Shown here: positions 1 through 8,174 of the stretch, piece by piece | Layout of the letters: each line of letters opens with the position of its first letter | Position numbering within the stretch: position 1 is the first letter of the stretch | Origin: Streptomyces sp. NBC_01304 | GTDB taxonomy: Bacteria; Actinomycetota; Actinomycetes; Streptomycetales; Streptomycetaceae | Length of the DNA stretch: 64,000 bases | NCBI RefSeq assembly: GCF_035975855.1 | Contig: NZ_CP109055.1 | Span: 10,594,998-10,658,997, forward strand | Direction of reading: 5' to 3' | Position numbers and translations under genes: made by a program | The notes under the pieces: generated by a model | What the model was told of the DNA's origin: nothing | Seen by the model: the letters and a program-made list of their open reading frames with translations, nothing else | The model's database searches: none

Positions 1-323
1 AGTAGTGCCTCCCCCTGGGTGGGGGCTCACGGTACGCGGCCAACTCCCGCCCGATGAAGGCCGGATCACCCTGCCACCGTTTGGTCCATGCACCCTGACA
101 TCAGACGCTTTAGGCACACCGTGAGAGTGGAAACCACCCCGATGAACCCTGCCCGCAAGCTGCACCACTAGCAGCGCCACTAAACGATGAACCTGATCGC
201 CAGCCCGCCTGCGATACCGAGGACGCAGGACGGCAGGCCGACGACACGACGGCTGCGACGATCGACCACGCCCGCCCCGCGGGCCCCTACCGCTTCGTCC
301 GCTGACGGTGTCCACCGCCTCGA
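1..323. other. Left edge, no assignable gene
   Basis: The first 27 bases carry a C-run and a G-run that could form a terminator-like hairpin. On the minus strand a frame is open from about 100 to the left edge and reads RWQGDPAFIGRELAAYR, which looks protein-like, but it has no start inside the window and I do not recognise it. No RNA gene or clear promoter is visible. Confidence 0.3.
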
Positions 324-1049
324 TCAGGACGAGTGGACTGGCCGGACGCGGAGCAGTTCCGTGTGCAGCGTGGGCGTGCCGTCGACCGGCGCCGGGTCCT
401 CGGGAGTGGGCTGGATGCCGCCGGCGGCGATCGTGTCGAGAGTATCCAGGCCGGTGGCGCCGACCGTGCCGAACACGGTGTAGTTCGGCCGCAGTGCGGA
501 GTCGCCGTACACGACGAAGAACTGCGAACCGTTGGTGTTCGGGCCTGCGTTGGCCATGGCCAGCAGGCCGCGCGCATAGACGCGGCGGGCGCCGGTCGGG
601 TCGGTCGGCGCCGGGGGCAGGTCCACCGGCAGCTCGTCCTTGTACTTGTAACCCGGCCCGCCTTCGCCCGTACCGGTCGGGTCGCCACACTGCAGGACCT
701 TCAGCGTGGGATACGCCGTCAGCCGGTGGCACACGGTGCGGTCGTAGAACTGGTGCCGGGCCAGATGTAGGAAGCTCTGCACGGTGCACGGCGCCTTGGC
801 GCGGTCCAGGCGCAGGGGGAGCGGACCTTGGCTGGTCGGGACGGCGACATCAACCGTGCCACGGCTGGGGGTGTGCCGCGGGTCGGGCGGCAGGGGCACG
901 GGTCGTGCCGCAGGCTCGTCCGGAGTCTTGGTGTACTGGCAGGGGCCGTGCGTGACCGCCGACGACGGCGGGGCGGCCGCAGTGGCTATGCCGCCTGTCG
1001 ATGCCAGTATCGCCGTCGTCACCAACGCGGTTCCCAATGCCCTCTTCAT
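324..1049 (-). CDS. Secreted cyclophilin-type peptidyl-prolyl isomerase
   Basis: The product is predicted to catalyse cis-trans isomerisation of prolyl bonds, here outside the membrane. The 241-aa protein starts with MKRALGTALV and a hydrophobic Ala/Thr-rich stretch ending near AAAPP, a typical secretion signal. The cyclophilin core follows: FYDRTVCHRL, LQCGDPTGTGEGGPGY and LLAMANAGPNTNGSQFFVVY, which match the family's catalytic Arg, Gln and GSQFF motifs. The open frame extends upstream, but ATG at 1049 has a GAGAGG ribosome site about 11 bases before it and is the only start that places the signal peptide first. It stands alone; the upstream gene is divergent. Confidence 0.88.
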   Translation of the reverse strand: MKRALGTALVTTAILASTGGIATAAAPPSSAVTHGPCQYTKTPDEPAARPVPLPPDPRHTPSRGTVDVAVPTSQGPLPLRLDRAKAPCTVQSFLHLARHQFYDRTVCHRLTAYPTLKVLQCGDPTGTGEGGPGYKYKDELPVDLPPAPTDPTGARRVYARGLLAMANAGPNTNGSQFFVVYGDSALRPNYTVFGTVGATGLDTLDTIAAGGIQPTPEDPAPVDGTPTLHTELLRVRPVHSS

Positions 1050-1325
1050 CCTGCACGCCCTCTCGTTGATCGACGAGTGCCGGAGCCGTCGCAGTCTAGA
1101 GCCGGGAACCGCCACCGGGAACCGGCCGGCACTCCCGCACCCGTTGGCTCCCAACTCGCCCACAGTCACACCTGGTTGCGTGGAGGAGGTTGGGGTAGAG
1201 CGGGAGGGGCGATGTGCCCCCGGGCACCCGATGACCGACGTAGCTCTCCGTCCCGCCACCCGGCCGCCCGCACAGCTTCGATCGAACCCTGGTAGCCAAG
1301 TTGGGCGGATCGCTAGCCTCTGCCT

Positions 1326-1994
1326 ATGTGTGCGCTGCGCAGGGTTCCTCCGGCGGGTGAGGAGATCCCCCGCGAATTCCGCATCGTCCTGCCCGACATG
1401 CGGCTGTTCCTGGACGACGTCGAGGACGTTCACCGGCTCCTGGGCGAGAGCTGCGACGCGGTGTCCCTGCATGCCGGCAGCGCGCTGGCCGACACCTCCG
1501 ACGACCTACGGGGCGCCACCGCGGCCGAGCTGCGGGACGTCCGACTCCTGTCCCAAAGCCCCGACATTGTCGTCCAGTTGGGGCGGACCTCGGTCATCTA
1601 CACGACGGACGGCCGTGCCGGGGCATGGGAGCTGGCGGCCCGGGTGGAGATGCTGCTCAAGCCCCACACGGGCGCCGACAGTTCGGGGGCCATGCCGCTC
1701 TTTGCCTTGCTGTGTGCTCTCGCCGTGGTGGGAATCGAGCAGCTGGTGCAGTGGCAGTACGGCGCAGCCGCGGTGGCCGGCCTGTTCTTGCTGGCCATCG
1801 GGATCAGAGTGAAAGCTCCCGGCCGGCGCAGCCGGGGTGGCAAGGTGGTGGTGGAGCCCCTACGCCGCAGCGAGGCCTACGATGCGGCGCGCGAGCGCAA
1901 GCAGCAGATCCGCATCGCGCTGGTGACAGCGTCGGTGAGCATCCCGGTGGCGCTGGTGGCTGCTTGGCTGACGGACTTCTTCGGCCTGAAGTAG
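1326..1994 (+). CDS. Membrane protein of unknown function
   Basis: I do not recognise this 222-aa protein. Residues 1-120 are soluble and contain DMRLFLDDVEDVHRLL. Two hydrophobic helices follow (MPLFALLCALAVVGIEQLV and the segment after QWQYG), then a basic loop (RRSRGGKVVVEPLRRSE) and a C-terminal helix (ALVTASVSIPVALVAAW). An Asp/Glu-rich N-terminal domain attached to three membrane segments suggests a membrane-tethered effector-associated or sensor protein, but that is inference. No clear ribosome site precedes the ATG, so translation may be leaderless. It diverges from the cyclophilin gene. Confidence 0.65.
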   Translation: MCALRRVPPAGEEIPREFRIVLPDMRLFLDDVEDVHRLLGESCDAVSLHAGSALADTSDDLRGATAAELRDVRLLSQSPDIVVQLGRTSVIYTTDGRAGAWELAARVEMLLKPHTGADSSGAMPLFALLCALAVVGIEQLVQWQYGAAAVAGLFLLAIGIRVKAPGRRSRGGKVVVEPLRRSEAYDAARERKQQIRIALVTASVSIPVALVAAWLTDFFGLK

Positions 1995-2175
1995 CGGCAA
2001 CCGGGACGCCTTCCACCGTGTCGCGGAAGCTGAAGTGGACGTCGGGCTGTACGGCTTGAGGGACGGTGTTCTGATTCGGCTGCTAGAAGTCACGGGCGAT
2101 CAGTCGAAGGTCCTCAGGCGCTGGCTCGAGGGCAAGTCGGTCTAGTGCTGCGTTCCTCAAAGAACGTACTGGTAG

Positions 2176-2556
2176 CGGCGTCGCCAGGGACGGGTCGGTG
2201 GTGCTGGGCGGCCCCAGATCCAGGGCGCGGTCCTCGCGGATCGCGCCTACTCCTCCCGCGCGCTCCGCGGACACCTGCGCCGCCGGGGGATCCGTGCTGT
2301 CATTCCGCAGCCCGCCGATCAGATCAAGCATCGCCTGCGGCGCGGACGAGCGGGAGGCCGCCCACCAAGTTTTGATCCTGAGACATACAAGCAGCGCAAC
2401 ACTGTCGAGTGATGTATCAACCGCCTCAAGCAATGGCGCGGGTTGGCCATGCGAACGGACAAGCTTGCCATCTCCTACGAGGTCCCTCTTCACCTCGCCG
2501 CCATCCTGATCTGGACTCGACCGCGCAATGTCGAGAACTCCAGCTCGAAGCAGTGA
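2176..2556 (+). pseudogene. IS5-family DDE transposase remnant with internal stop
   Basis: In one frame this reads VLADRAYSSRALRGHLRRRG, then DPETYKQRNTVE, a TGA stop at 2410-2412, then CINRLKQWRGLAMRTDK and LHLAAILIWTR. The order matches the C-terminal half of Streptomyces IS5-family transposases, where the stop position is normally Arg in VERCINRLKQWRG; a CGA to TGA change explains it. The N-terminal half, including the first catalytic Asp, is absent, and I see no terminal inverted repeats, so this is a dead fragment. Confidence 0.8.
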
Positions 2557-2583
2557 CTTCGGGCTCGATCGCGTCACGCATGG

Positions 2584-2802
2584 CTACTCGCTGACGGCCT
2601 CAATCTGCTCCCAGTCCGTGGGCGTACCAGGGCCCCCGTAGGGGGCTACGTACTGGTAGAGCGTTCCTTCCGCAGGCCCTTTGGGCAGGGCATCTCCAGG
2701 CCACACGGCGTCACATTCGTCGCAGACCCACAGGCGGCGGTTGTTCTTGATCAATCGGAATGCCGATACGTCACCGACATTGCACCGAGTACACAAAGCC
2801 AC
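2584..2802 (-). CDS. Small zinc-ribbon-like protein
   Basis: This 72-aa protein carries two CxxC pairs, CTRC near the N-terminus and CDEC about 27 residues later, which would bind one zinc ion. I chose GTG at 2802 because GAGAGGGGG lies six to seven bases before it; a longer frame to 2838 would need a TTG start and has no such site. The C-terminal half (KGPAEGTLYQYVAPYGGPG) is unremarkable. Function is unknown; it could be a nucleic-acid-binding adaptor. It ends 28 bases after the IS5 remnant on the opposite strand. Confidence 0.6.
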   Translation of the reverse strand: MALCTRCNVGDVSAFRLIKNNRRLWVCDECDAVWPGDALPKGPAEGTLYQYVAPYGGPGTPTDWEQIEAVSE

Positions 2803-3008
2803 GAAACGCCCCCTCTCGCCAATCCCACTGCCACGCAACTATCCCAGGAAGACCTAAGAACCCTGCACCGAGCTACGCGTTCTGCAGTCCAGGAGACAGC
2901 TCCTAGCCGGACTCCACATCGCGGGCATCTTCCTCTGGTCCGCGAGATGGGGCCGTCTCCATGGGACCCGCATGCACGCCTGATCGGCCGGCGGGAAAGA
3001 CTGCGCAG

Positions 3009-3524
3009 GTGCTGATCAGACGCGAGACCCCCGCCGACCTGTCCGCCGTCCGTGCGGTGACCATCGCCTCCTCCTACAAACCGCACGAGGCGGAACCGGT
3101 AGAGGTGATTTTGCGGGACGAATTACAGAAGGGCGATAGCTGGATCCCGGCGCTCTCGATGGTGGCCGAGGAGAAGAACGGCTCGATCATCGGCCATGCT
3201 CTGTGCACCTGGGGCCGAGTCGGTACCGTGCGAGTACCGAACCTCAGCCTGCTCGGTGTTCACTCCGACCATCGGCGCCGCGGCTTCGGAACAGCCCTGG
3301 TCCACGCCTCGCTCGCTGCAGCGGACGCCCTCGACGCCCCGATGGTCGTCGTCCTCGGCGACCCCGACTTCTTCGGCCGGTTCGGCTTCCGGCCGGGCAC
3401 AGACTTCGGCATCGTTGGCGAGGAACCGGCCTGGGAGCACCTGTTCCAGATCCGCACCCTGACCGCTTACGACCCTTCCGTGCAAGGCGAGTTCATCTAT
3501 CCGCACCCCTTCGGCAGCATGTGA
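3009..3524 (+). CDS. GNAT-family N-acetyltransferase
   Basis: The product probably transfers an acetyl group from acetyl-CoA to an unidentified substrate. The start of the protein, LIRRETPADLSAVRAV, is the usual first strand and helix of GNAT enzymes, so GTG at 3009 is preferred to the ATG at 2961. LLGVHSDHRRRGFGTALV is the acetyl-CoA-binding motif A (R/QxxGxG/A). VVLGDPDFFGRFGFRPG is the family's motif B and places it in the YhbS-like subgroup. The length of about 171 aa is normal. It appears monocistronic. Confidence 0.85.
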   Translation: MLIRRETPADLSAVRAVTIASSYKPHEAEPVEVILRDELQKGDSWIPALSMVAEEKNGSIIGHALCTWGRVGTVRVPNLSLLGVHSDHRRRGFGTALVHASLAAADALDAPMVVVLGDPDFFGRFGFRPGTDFGIVGEEPAWEHLFQIRTLTAYDPSVQGEFIYPHPFGSM

Positions 3525-3771
3525 CGCCGACGTGTCACCAAAGCGAGTCCGGCCTGGCGCGGTGATCCAAACGAAAACGCCCTAGCGGTGCAACTTCGAT
3601 CGCAAAACCAGCGCTGAGGGCCCGGCGCCCGAACGGCAGCGCATACGTCGGTACCCGAGCGGCCCGGTGGCCCGGAGCCTGCACGGGCATTGCATGGTCG
3701 GTTGCCAGCGATGTCCCTCGTCGAAGTGGGGTGCGGTTCCTCCAAGGGTCTGGGTGACAAGCACGATTGGC

Positions 3772-4023
3772 CTACTCCGCTAGCTCGGCCAGCCATGGAT
3801 GTCCGGGGTGTGTGTGCTCCAGCCACTGGCTGAGACGGCCTCGGCGCGCTCGATCCATCAGTGGCAGCATCGCGTCGAAGTCTGTCTGATCCTTGGGGCG
3901 CCTCGCCTTGGCTTTGAACAGCAGCACCAACTCTGGCATCAGGTAAGGGATACCGTCTGCTGTCCGCTCGATGATCGCGTCATGCGGCAGACGCAGGCGT
4001 CGGTCCCGACGGGCGCTGGACAC
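3772..4023 (-). pseudogene. C-terminal fragment of a nucleotidyltransferase-like protein
   Basis: The 83 residues contain GIPYLMPELVLLFKAKARRP, then KDQTDFDAMLPLMDR and HPGHPWLAELAE. This is the C-terminal part of actinobacterial proteins of the aminoglycoside/lincosamide nucleotidyltransferase-like class, often misnamed amino acid transporters. The nucleotide-binding N-terminal domain is missing, and at about 4025 the similarity stops and an oppositely oriented gene piece begins, so this looks like a rearrangement junction. The in-frame ATG may be fortuitous. Confidence 0.55.
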
Positions 4024-4030
4024 CGCACCG

Positions 4031-4390
4031 GTGGCGCAGGGGAAGGAACGGTATCTCTACTTCGCCACTCCCTTTGACGAGCCGTTCCCCTTGCTGTTGG
4101 CCACCGACATGGCGGACGGGGACCGCGAGGGAGCACTGCGCAAGCTCGCACGCGCCGACAGCACCGAGACCGTCCAGCCGCCCCTGGTCTCCGACTTCGC
4201 CACAGAGCACTACGGGACGGGCTTGCGCTCCCTCAATCACGTAGAAAAGGACGGCGAGATCGGGCTCAACATCTGGTATGGGATCCGGGACGAGCGGCAG
4301 GGCGTCGACGTGATGGCCATCGTCTCCGGCGAACCGGAACGGCTGCTCGCGGCCAAATGTCGCGGGTCGCGGAGCATGAGCAGTTGGTGA
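4031..4390 (+). CDS. Hypothetical protein, probably truncated at the 5' end
   Basis: The frame from GTG 4031 reads ERYLYFATPFDEPFPLLLAT, later LARADSTETVQPPLVSDFAT and GLNIWYGIRDERQGVDVMAI, with normal Streptomyces codon bias. I do not recognise the family. The start lacks a convincing ribosome site and lies eight bases from the end of an oppositely oriented fragment. The final residues (CRGSRSMSSW) look like read-through after a break. It is best treated as an internal fragment of a larger gene. Confidence 0.45.
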   Translation: MAQGKERYLYFATPFDEPFPLLLATDMADGDREGALRKLARADSTETVQPPLVSDFATEHYGTGLRSLNHVEKDGEIGLNIWYGIRDERQGVDVMAIVSGEPERLLAAKCRGSRSMSSW

Positions 4391-4762
4391 TGCTGTGACG
4401 TGCGGTGCTCACTCTTGATGAGCCTCTGATGGTGGCGGGTAGGGCGGGAAGCCGGTGGCTTGGTTCTGCTGTTTTGCTGGCTGCAGTTGAAGTTGCTCAG
4501 GGCGAGCGCAAGCTGTGCTGATCAACTGGGCCGTCGGGAGGGCGGTCGACCGCTGGGGTGTCCTGGCGGTGTCTTGTTGTTGATTCCTTGTGCGCGAGTT
4601 GTCGTTGATGGCGGTTCGGTTCTGCTAGCCCAAGACGTGGGTCTTGTTCGGTGGCAAGCATCAGGCGGTGCAGCCGAGACGTCCGAGAGGAGATGCGGAT
4701 CGCTGGTGACGGCAAGGTTCATGTCCTGAAGCTCAGTTTCACCTCAGGAATGGTCTGTTCAC
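4391..4762. other. Intergenic, nothing assignable
   Basis: Short frames occur on both strands, but none has codon bias, a ribosome site or a recognisable motif. The stretch is less GC-biased than its surroundings and probably holds the promoter of the downstream pentapeptide gene. Confidence 0.4.
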
Positions 4763-6127
4763 GTGAGTGGCGCTGTGCGCTGGGCCACCATGCGTTGCAT
4801 GAAGCCGAAGATCAGGCGCCTTGCTCTCGTCGTCGGGGGCGTCGTCGCAGCCCTTGGGTACGTCCTTCTGCTGTGGCGGGGGCCGTGGTGGATTGACGGT
4901 GCTCACCTGCGGGAGAAGGGTCTGCAGCCGGCCGACGGTGTCGTCATCACCGGTTTCCGGACCATGTTGGTCGCTGTTGGGGCTGGGGCGATCGCAGGGC
5001 TCGGTCTCTACTACACCCATCGCAACCACCGGCATGCCGAGAAGCTGTACGAGCACGGCCAGGAGCAGTTTGCCCACGTGCGGGAGAAGGACCGTGAGCA
5101 GGCGGAACTGACGCGCGAGGGGCAGGTCACCGAGCGGTACGTCGAAGCGATCAAGCTGCTCGGGTCCAGCAATCTCCACGAACGGCTCGGCGGCATCTAC
5201 AGCCTGGAACGCATCATGAACGACAGCGAGAGAGACCACGGGATGGTCGTTGAGGTCCTGTCGGCCTTCGTGCGTACCCCGCCGCCTGAGGGGAGCCGCT
5301 CGAGCGGTGGTACGGGTAAAGGTGCGGACGAGGGCTCGGCGGAAGCGCCGCGCGATCTCCTGGCTGCCGATGTCACTGCGGCCTTGACCGTTCTTGGACG
5401 CCAGCCGGTGCGGCAGGACGATCTTGTGGTCGACCTGCGGGGGTCCCGCCTGGCAGGTGCCACGATTCGCGGTGGGAGCCTGCAGGGTGTGAACCTGCAG
5501 GGGGTCGACCTCACGGGTGCCCGCATCGAGGAAGTAGGGCTGGCCGGCGCCCAATTGGGGTCGGCGACGCTGACCGGGGCCAGTATCTGGAAAGGCGACT
5601 TGGCCTATGCGATCGCTCCGGGGGCTGACTTGACCGGGGTGCATGTCGCGGATACGAAGTTCACGAACGTGGTCCTGTCGAACGCGCTCCTGGTGGGAGC
5701 GGACCTTTCGTACGTTGACCTCAGTCATGCATTTCTGCACGGCGCCGATCTGACAGGCGCCGTCCTCACCAAGGCGGTTCTGCGGTATGCGAGTTTGGAG
5801 CATGCCGTTTTGAAGGGGGCGAAGCTGGAGGGCGCGGATCTAGCGCATGCTGACCTGGTGGGTGCGAAGCTCCCAGATGCAGACCTCACCGGGGCCGTGC
5901 TGAGCAGGGCCAACCTGGCGCACGCGGACCTTACGGATGCCCGACTTGCTGCGGCCGATCTCAGTGACGTCCAGGGGCTGAGCATCCGCCAGTTGCTCAA
6001 GGCGCACATCAGCAGCGACACGAACCTGCCTGAGAAACTGGCCGATGACCCGCAGGTCCGGAGACGGATCGCCGAATGTGATGCCGCCGAGACGAAGAAC
6101 GGTCCCGACGGAGGGGCCGATGGGTAG
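4763..6127 (+). CDS. Membrane-anchored pentapeptide-repeat protein
   Basis: Residues 20-75 hold two hydrophobic helices (LALVVGGVVAALGYVLLLW and MLVAVGAGAIAGLGLYY). A charged helical region follows (EKLYEHGQEQFAHVREKDRE), then the conserved linker TERYVEAIKLLGSSNLHERL with GGIYSLERI. From about residue 220 to 410 there are A(D/N)LxG-type pentapeptide repeats such as GADLTGAVL and GADLAHADL, which fold as a right-handed beta helix. Proteins of this layout are common in Streptomyces accessory DNA; their role is not settled. GTG 4763 is used, but ATG 4799 (MKPKIRRL) is equally possible. It lies 230 bases upstream of the ABC-3C genes in the same direction. Confidence 0.82.
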   Translation: MSGAVRWATMRCMKPKIRRLALVVGGVVAALGYVLLLWRGPWWIDGAHLREKGLQPADGVVITGFRTMLVAVGAGAIAGLGLYYTHRNHRHAEKLYEHGQEQFAHVREKDREQAELTREGQVTERYVEAIKLLGSSNLHERLGGIYSLERIMNDSERDHGMVVEVLSAFVRTPPPEGSRSSGGTGKGADEGSAEAPRDLLAADVTAALTVLGRQPVRQDDLVVDLRGSRLAGATIRGGSLQGVNLQGVDLTGARIEEVGLAGAQLGSATLTGASIWKGDLAYAIAPGADLTGVHVADTKFTNVVLSNALLVGADLSYVDLSHAFLHGADLTGAVLTKAVLRYASLEHAVLKGAKLEGADLAHADLVGAKLPDADLTGAVLSRANLAHADLTDARLAAADLSDVQGLSIRQLLKAHISSDTNLPEKLADDPQVRRRIAECDAAETKNGPDGGADG

Positions 6128-6358
6128 CGTCACGACGGCCATGTCAGGGGCTCGGGACGCTGTGCCCGGTATGTCTTGAAGAGCCGTCGAGCCGACTGCA
6201 GCAGCGGTTGTTGCAGTGCTGTTCGGCACGTCCTCGCAGGTGACAAAGGGTGATCACCTGAGCGCTGTGCGTCGGTTGTGAGATGTTAGGTTACGCCGAT
6301 GGGGGAGCGGTGGGCTGGTTCGTGGGGATGGCGACAGCCGCCGACACCGTAGGCCGTC

Positions 6359-7663
6359 GTGGCTGTCATGCCGGCATGGCAGGGGAACGGTCCGTCAGTA
6401 CAGGCTCGACCGCAAGTGGGGAACGTGGCGCAAGCAGGGTCGCATTCGGCGGCAGGCCAGATGACCGGATACCTCTACCAGTGCGAACTGGCCCTGCTGG
6501 AACTTGCCCGGCGCAGCTGGGACGACATCACGGTCGAAGTCCGTATGGAAGTCCTCGACGACATCGAGTTCCTGCGCGAACAGACGGATGATCCACACGA
6601 ACTTCTGCAGTCCAAGCACCGTGAGAAAGCCGGGCGGTTGAGTGAGACCGGCAAGGACTTCTGGCGTTCCGTCGCCTCGTGGATCGACGCGCTGAGCGCA
6701 CTGGATCGTCTGTCCGCCGGGAGCATGCCGATGCTGCGGCTGGTCACCACTCAGCTGGCGGCTGACGACACCTTTCTGTACCAGCTTCGCGCCGGCCCCG
6801 AGCGCTCCGTGGACGACGCCCTGGCCGGCATGGAACGGGTCGCCCGGGCTGACGATCCCGGCAATACGGCCGTGGACCGCAGGAAGTTCATGGAGCTCAC
6901 GGCCGCTCAGCGCTACCGGCTGGTCGCCGCCATCGAGATCAACGACGCGTCCCCGCTGATGTCAGACCTCGACTCTAGTCTGGCCCGGATACTGGGGATC
7001 AGGCCTGGCCAGCACGCCCGCGCCGTCCTCGAGGACATCAAGGGGTGGTGGTACGGCGTGGCCGTCGAGTTGTTGGACAAGAACCGTGCGCGGGTCTCGG
7101 TCACCGCCCAGGAGCTGCAGTGCCGCATGGAGGAGATCACCGACCGATTTGCGGGAAAGAACCTGCCCATCACCGAGACGTTGCGCCGTCTCACTGATGC
7201 CGAGATCGCCGCGTACGGGGACGATTTGGTCGTTGCCCAGATGCAGTGGATCGGTCTGAAGAACCGCACCGTCGCCACCCACCTGCGGGACTACCACTAC
7301 GCCCGCGCTCAGCGCTCCGTATGGCTGCGTACCTTCAAGATCACTGAAGAGGGGCTTGAGGACTACGAGCGGCGCCTGTGGGACGAGTGGGATCACGTTT
7401 TCACCCGGCACACCGACGACGTCGAGGACGATACCCCCGCGGCGCAGCGCAAGACCGTCGGCAAGCGTGTCCTGGACGACACCATGGACAAGGCTGCCGA
7501 CATGCCCGCCCGGCCCGGCAGCACCACCGAAGGCTGGATCGGCCGCGGCACCATGCACAGCCTCGCAGGCCGGGCACAGAACGCCGGTGACGATGAGTCC
7601 GTCGGCTGGCACCCCGACTACCCCGACCTGTGCCAAAGCCACAACGAGTCGCAGGGCCAGTGA
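6359..7663 (+). CDS. ABC-3C system effector with QxK nuclease-like domain
   Basis: First gene of a three-gene conflict system. At residues 35-90 the protein has GYLYQCELALLELARR, MEVLDDIEF (Glu64, Asp67) and ELLQSKHRE (Gln84-Lys86). This is the DUF4297/Cap4-like restriction-endonuclease layout, with QxK replacing (D/E)xK. The C-terminal half (DYHYARAQRSVWLRTFKI onward, with a Trp-rich DEWDHVF segment) matches the C-terminal domains that pair with ABC-3C ATPases. Role by analogy: DNA cleavage once the ATPase partner senses invasion. The start is uncertain between GTG 6359 and ATG 6368. The next gene begins two bases after the stop, so an operon is likely. Confidence 0.75.
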   Translation: MAVMPAWQGNGPSVQARPQVGNVAQAGSHSAAGQMTGYLYQCELALLELARRSWDDITVEVRMEVLDDIEFLREQTDDPHELLQSKHREKAGRLSETGKDFWRSVASWIDALSALDRLSAGSMPMLRLVTTQLAADDTFLYQLRAGPERSVDDALAGMERVARADDPGNTAVDRRKFMELTAAQRYRLVAAIEINDASPLMSDLDSSLARILGIRPGQHARAVLEDIKGWWYGVAVELLDKNRARVSVTAQELQCRMEEITDRFAGKNLPITETLRRLTDAEIAAYGDDLVVAQMQWIGLKNRTVATHLRDYHYARAQRSVWLRTFKITEEGLEDYERRLWDEWDHVFTRHTDDVEDDTPAAQRKTVGKRVLDDTMDKAADMPARPGSTTEGWIGRGTMHSLAGRAQNAGDDESVGWHPDYPDLCQSHNESQGQ

Positions 7664-7665
7664 CC

Positions 7666-8142
7666 ATGACCAACCATCGCGTCCCCGAAGCGCAGGCCCT
7701 GCTCAACACGGCCTTCGGCGCCTACCTTTTGGCCACCAGCGTCCACGCCGCCACCAAGAAGGCCGACCGCCCCCTGCCCTGGCCCAGCGCCTTCCTCGTC
7801 CTGCCGTTCGTGCTGCCTGCCGACACCCGCAAGGACCTGCCCGCCCAGGCTGTCCAGTCCATGGCCGCCTGGCTCACCGAACACCCCCAGCACCAGGCCG
7901 CCTTTGCGCAGCGGGCCGCCACACTGACCGAATACACCCGAGCCAGCCTGCGTACCGCCGTCCGCCACCACGCCCTTGAGGTCACAGAGTCAGGGCTGTG
8001 CTGCCCCCGTACGCCAAAGGTCGCCTCGGCGGCAGCGAGCGAGGAAGTCGCGGACTGCGCCCGCCGCGCCGGCCTTATCGGCCGCTGGCTTGCCGTCGTC
8101 GAGCCCGCCCTTGCCTTCAACCTTCTCGGCGTCCGCCCCTGA
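7666..8142 (+). CDS. ABC-3C system middle component
   Basis: This 158-aa protein lies between the nuclease-like effector and the DUF3732 ATPase, the usual place of the middle component of ABC three-component systems. It has the expected features: NTAFGAYLLATSVHA near the N-terminus, then WPSAFLVLPFVLPADTRKDL and a C-terminal helical part ending VVEPALAFNLLGVRP. The order of a start helix, a 'lPl.LP...R..LP' segment and a final helix is what I recall for this family; no catalytic residues are expected. ATG 7666 follows the effector stop by two bases. Confidence 0.72.
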   Translation: MTNHRVPEAQALLNTAFGAYLLATSVHAATKKADRPLPWPSAFLVLPFVLPADTRKDLPAQAVQSMAAWLTEHPQHQAAFAQRAATLTEYTRASLRTAVRHHALEVTESGLCCPRTPKVASAAASEEVADCARRAGLIGRWLAVVEPALAFNLLGVRP

Positions 8143-8174
8143 CCACCTCTCCACAAAGGAGCCCCAGAACCACC

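Noticed and set aside
308..955. Plus-strand frames opposite the cyclophilin gene
   Set aside because: No motif or start site; the minus-strand protein has a signal peptide and complete cyclophilin motifs.
6128..6358. Left end of the Tn7-like element upstream of the ABC-3C genes
   Set aside because: CACCTGAGCG is shared with the 16.87 kb region, but in direct orientation and too short; no inverted terminal repeat or target duplication seen.
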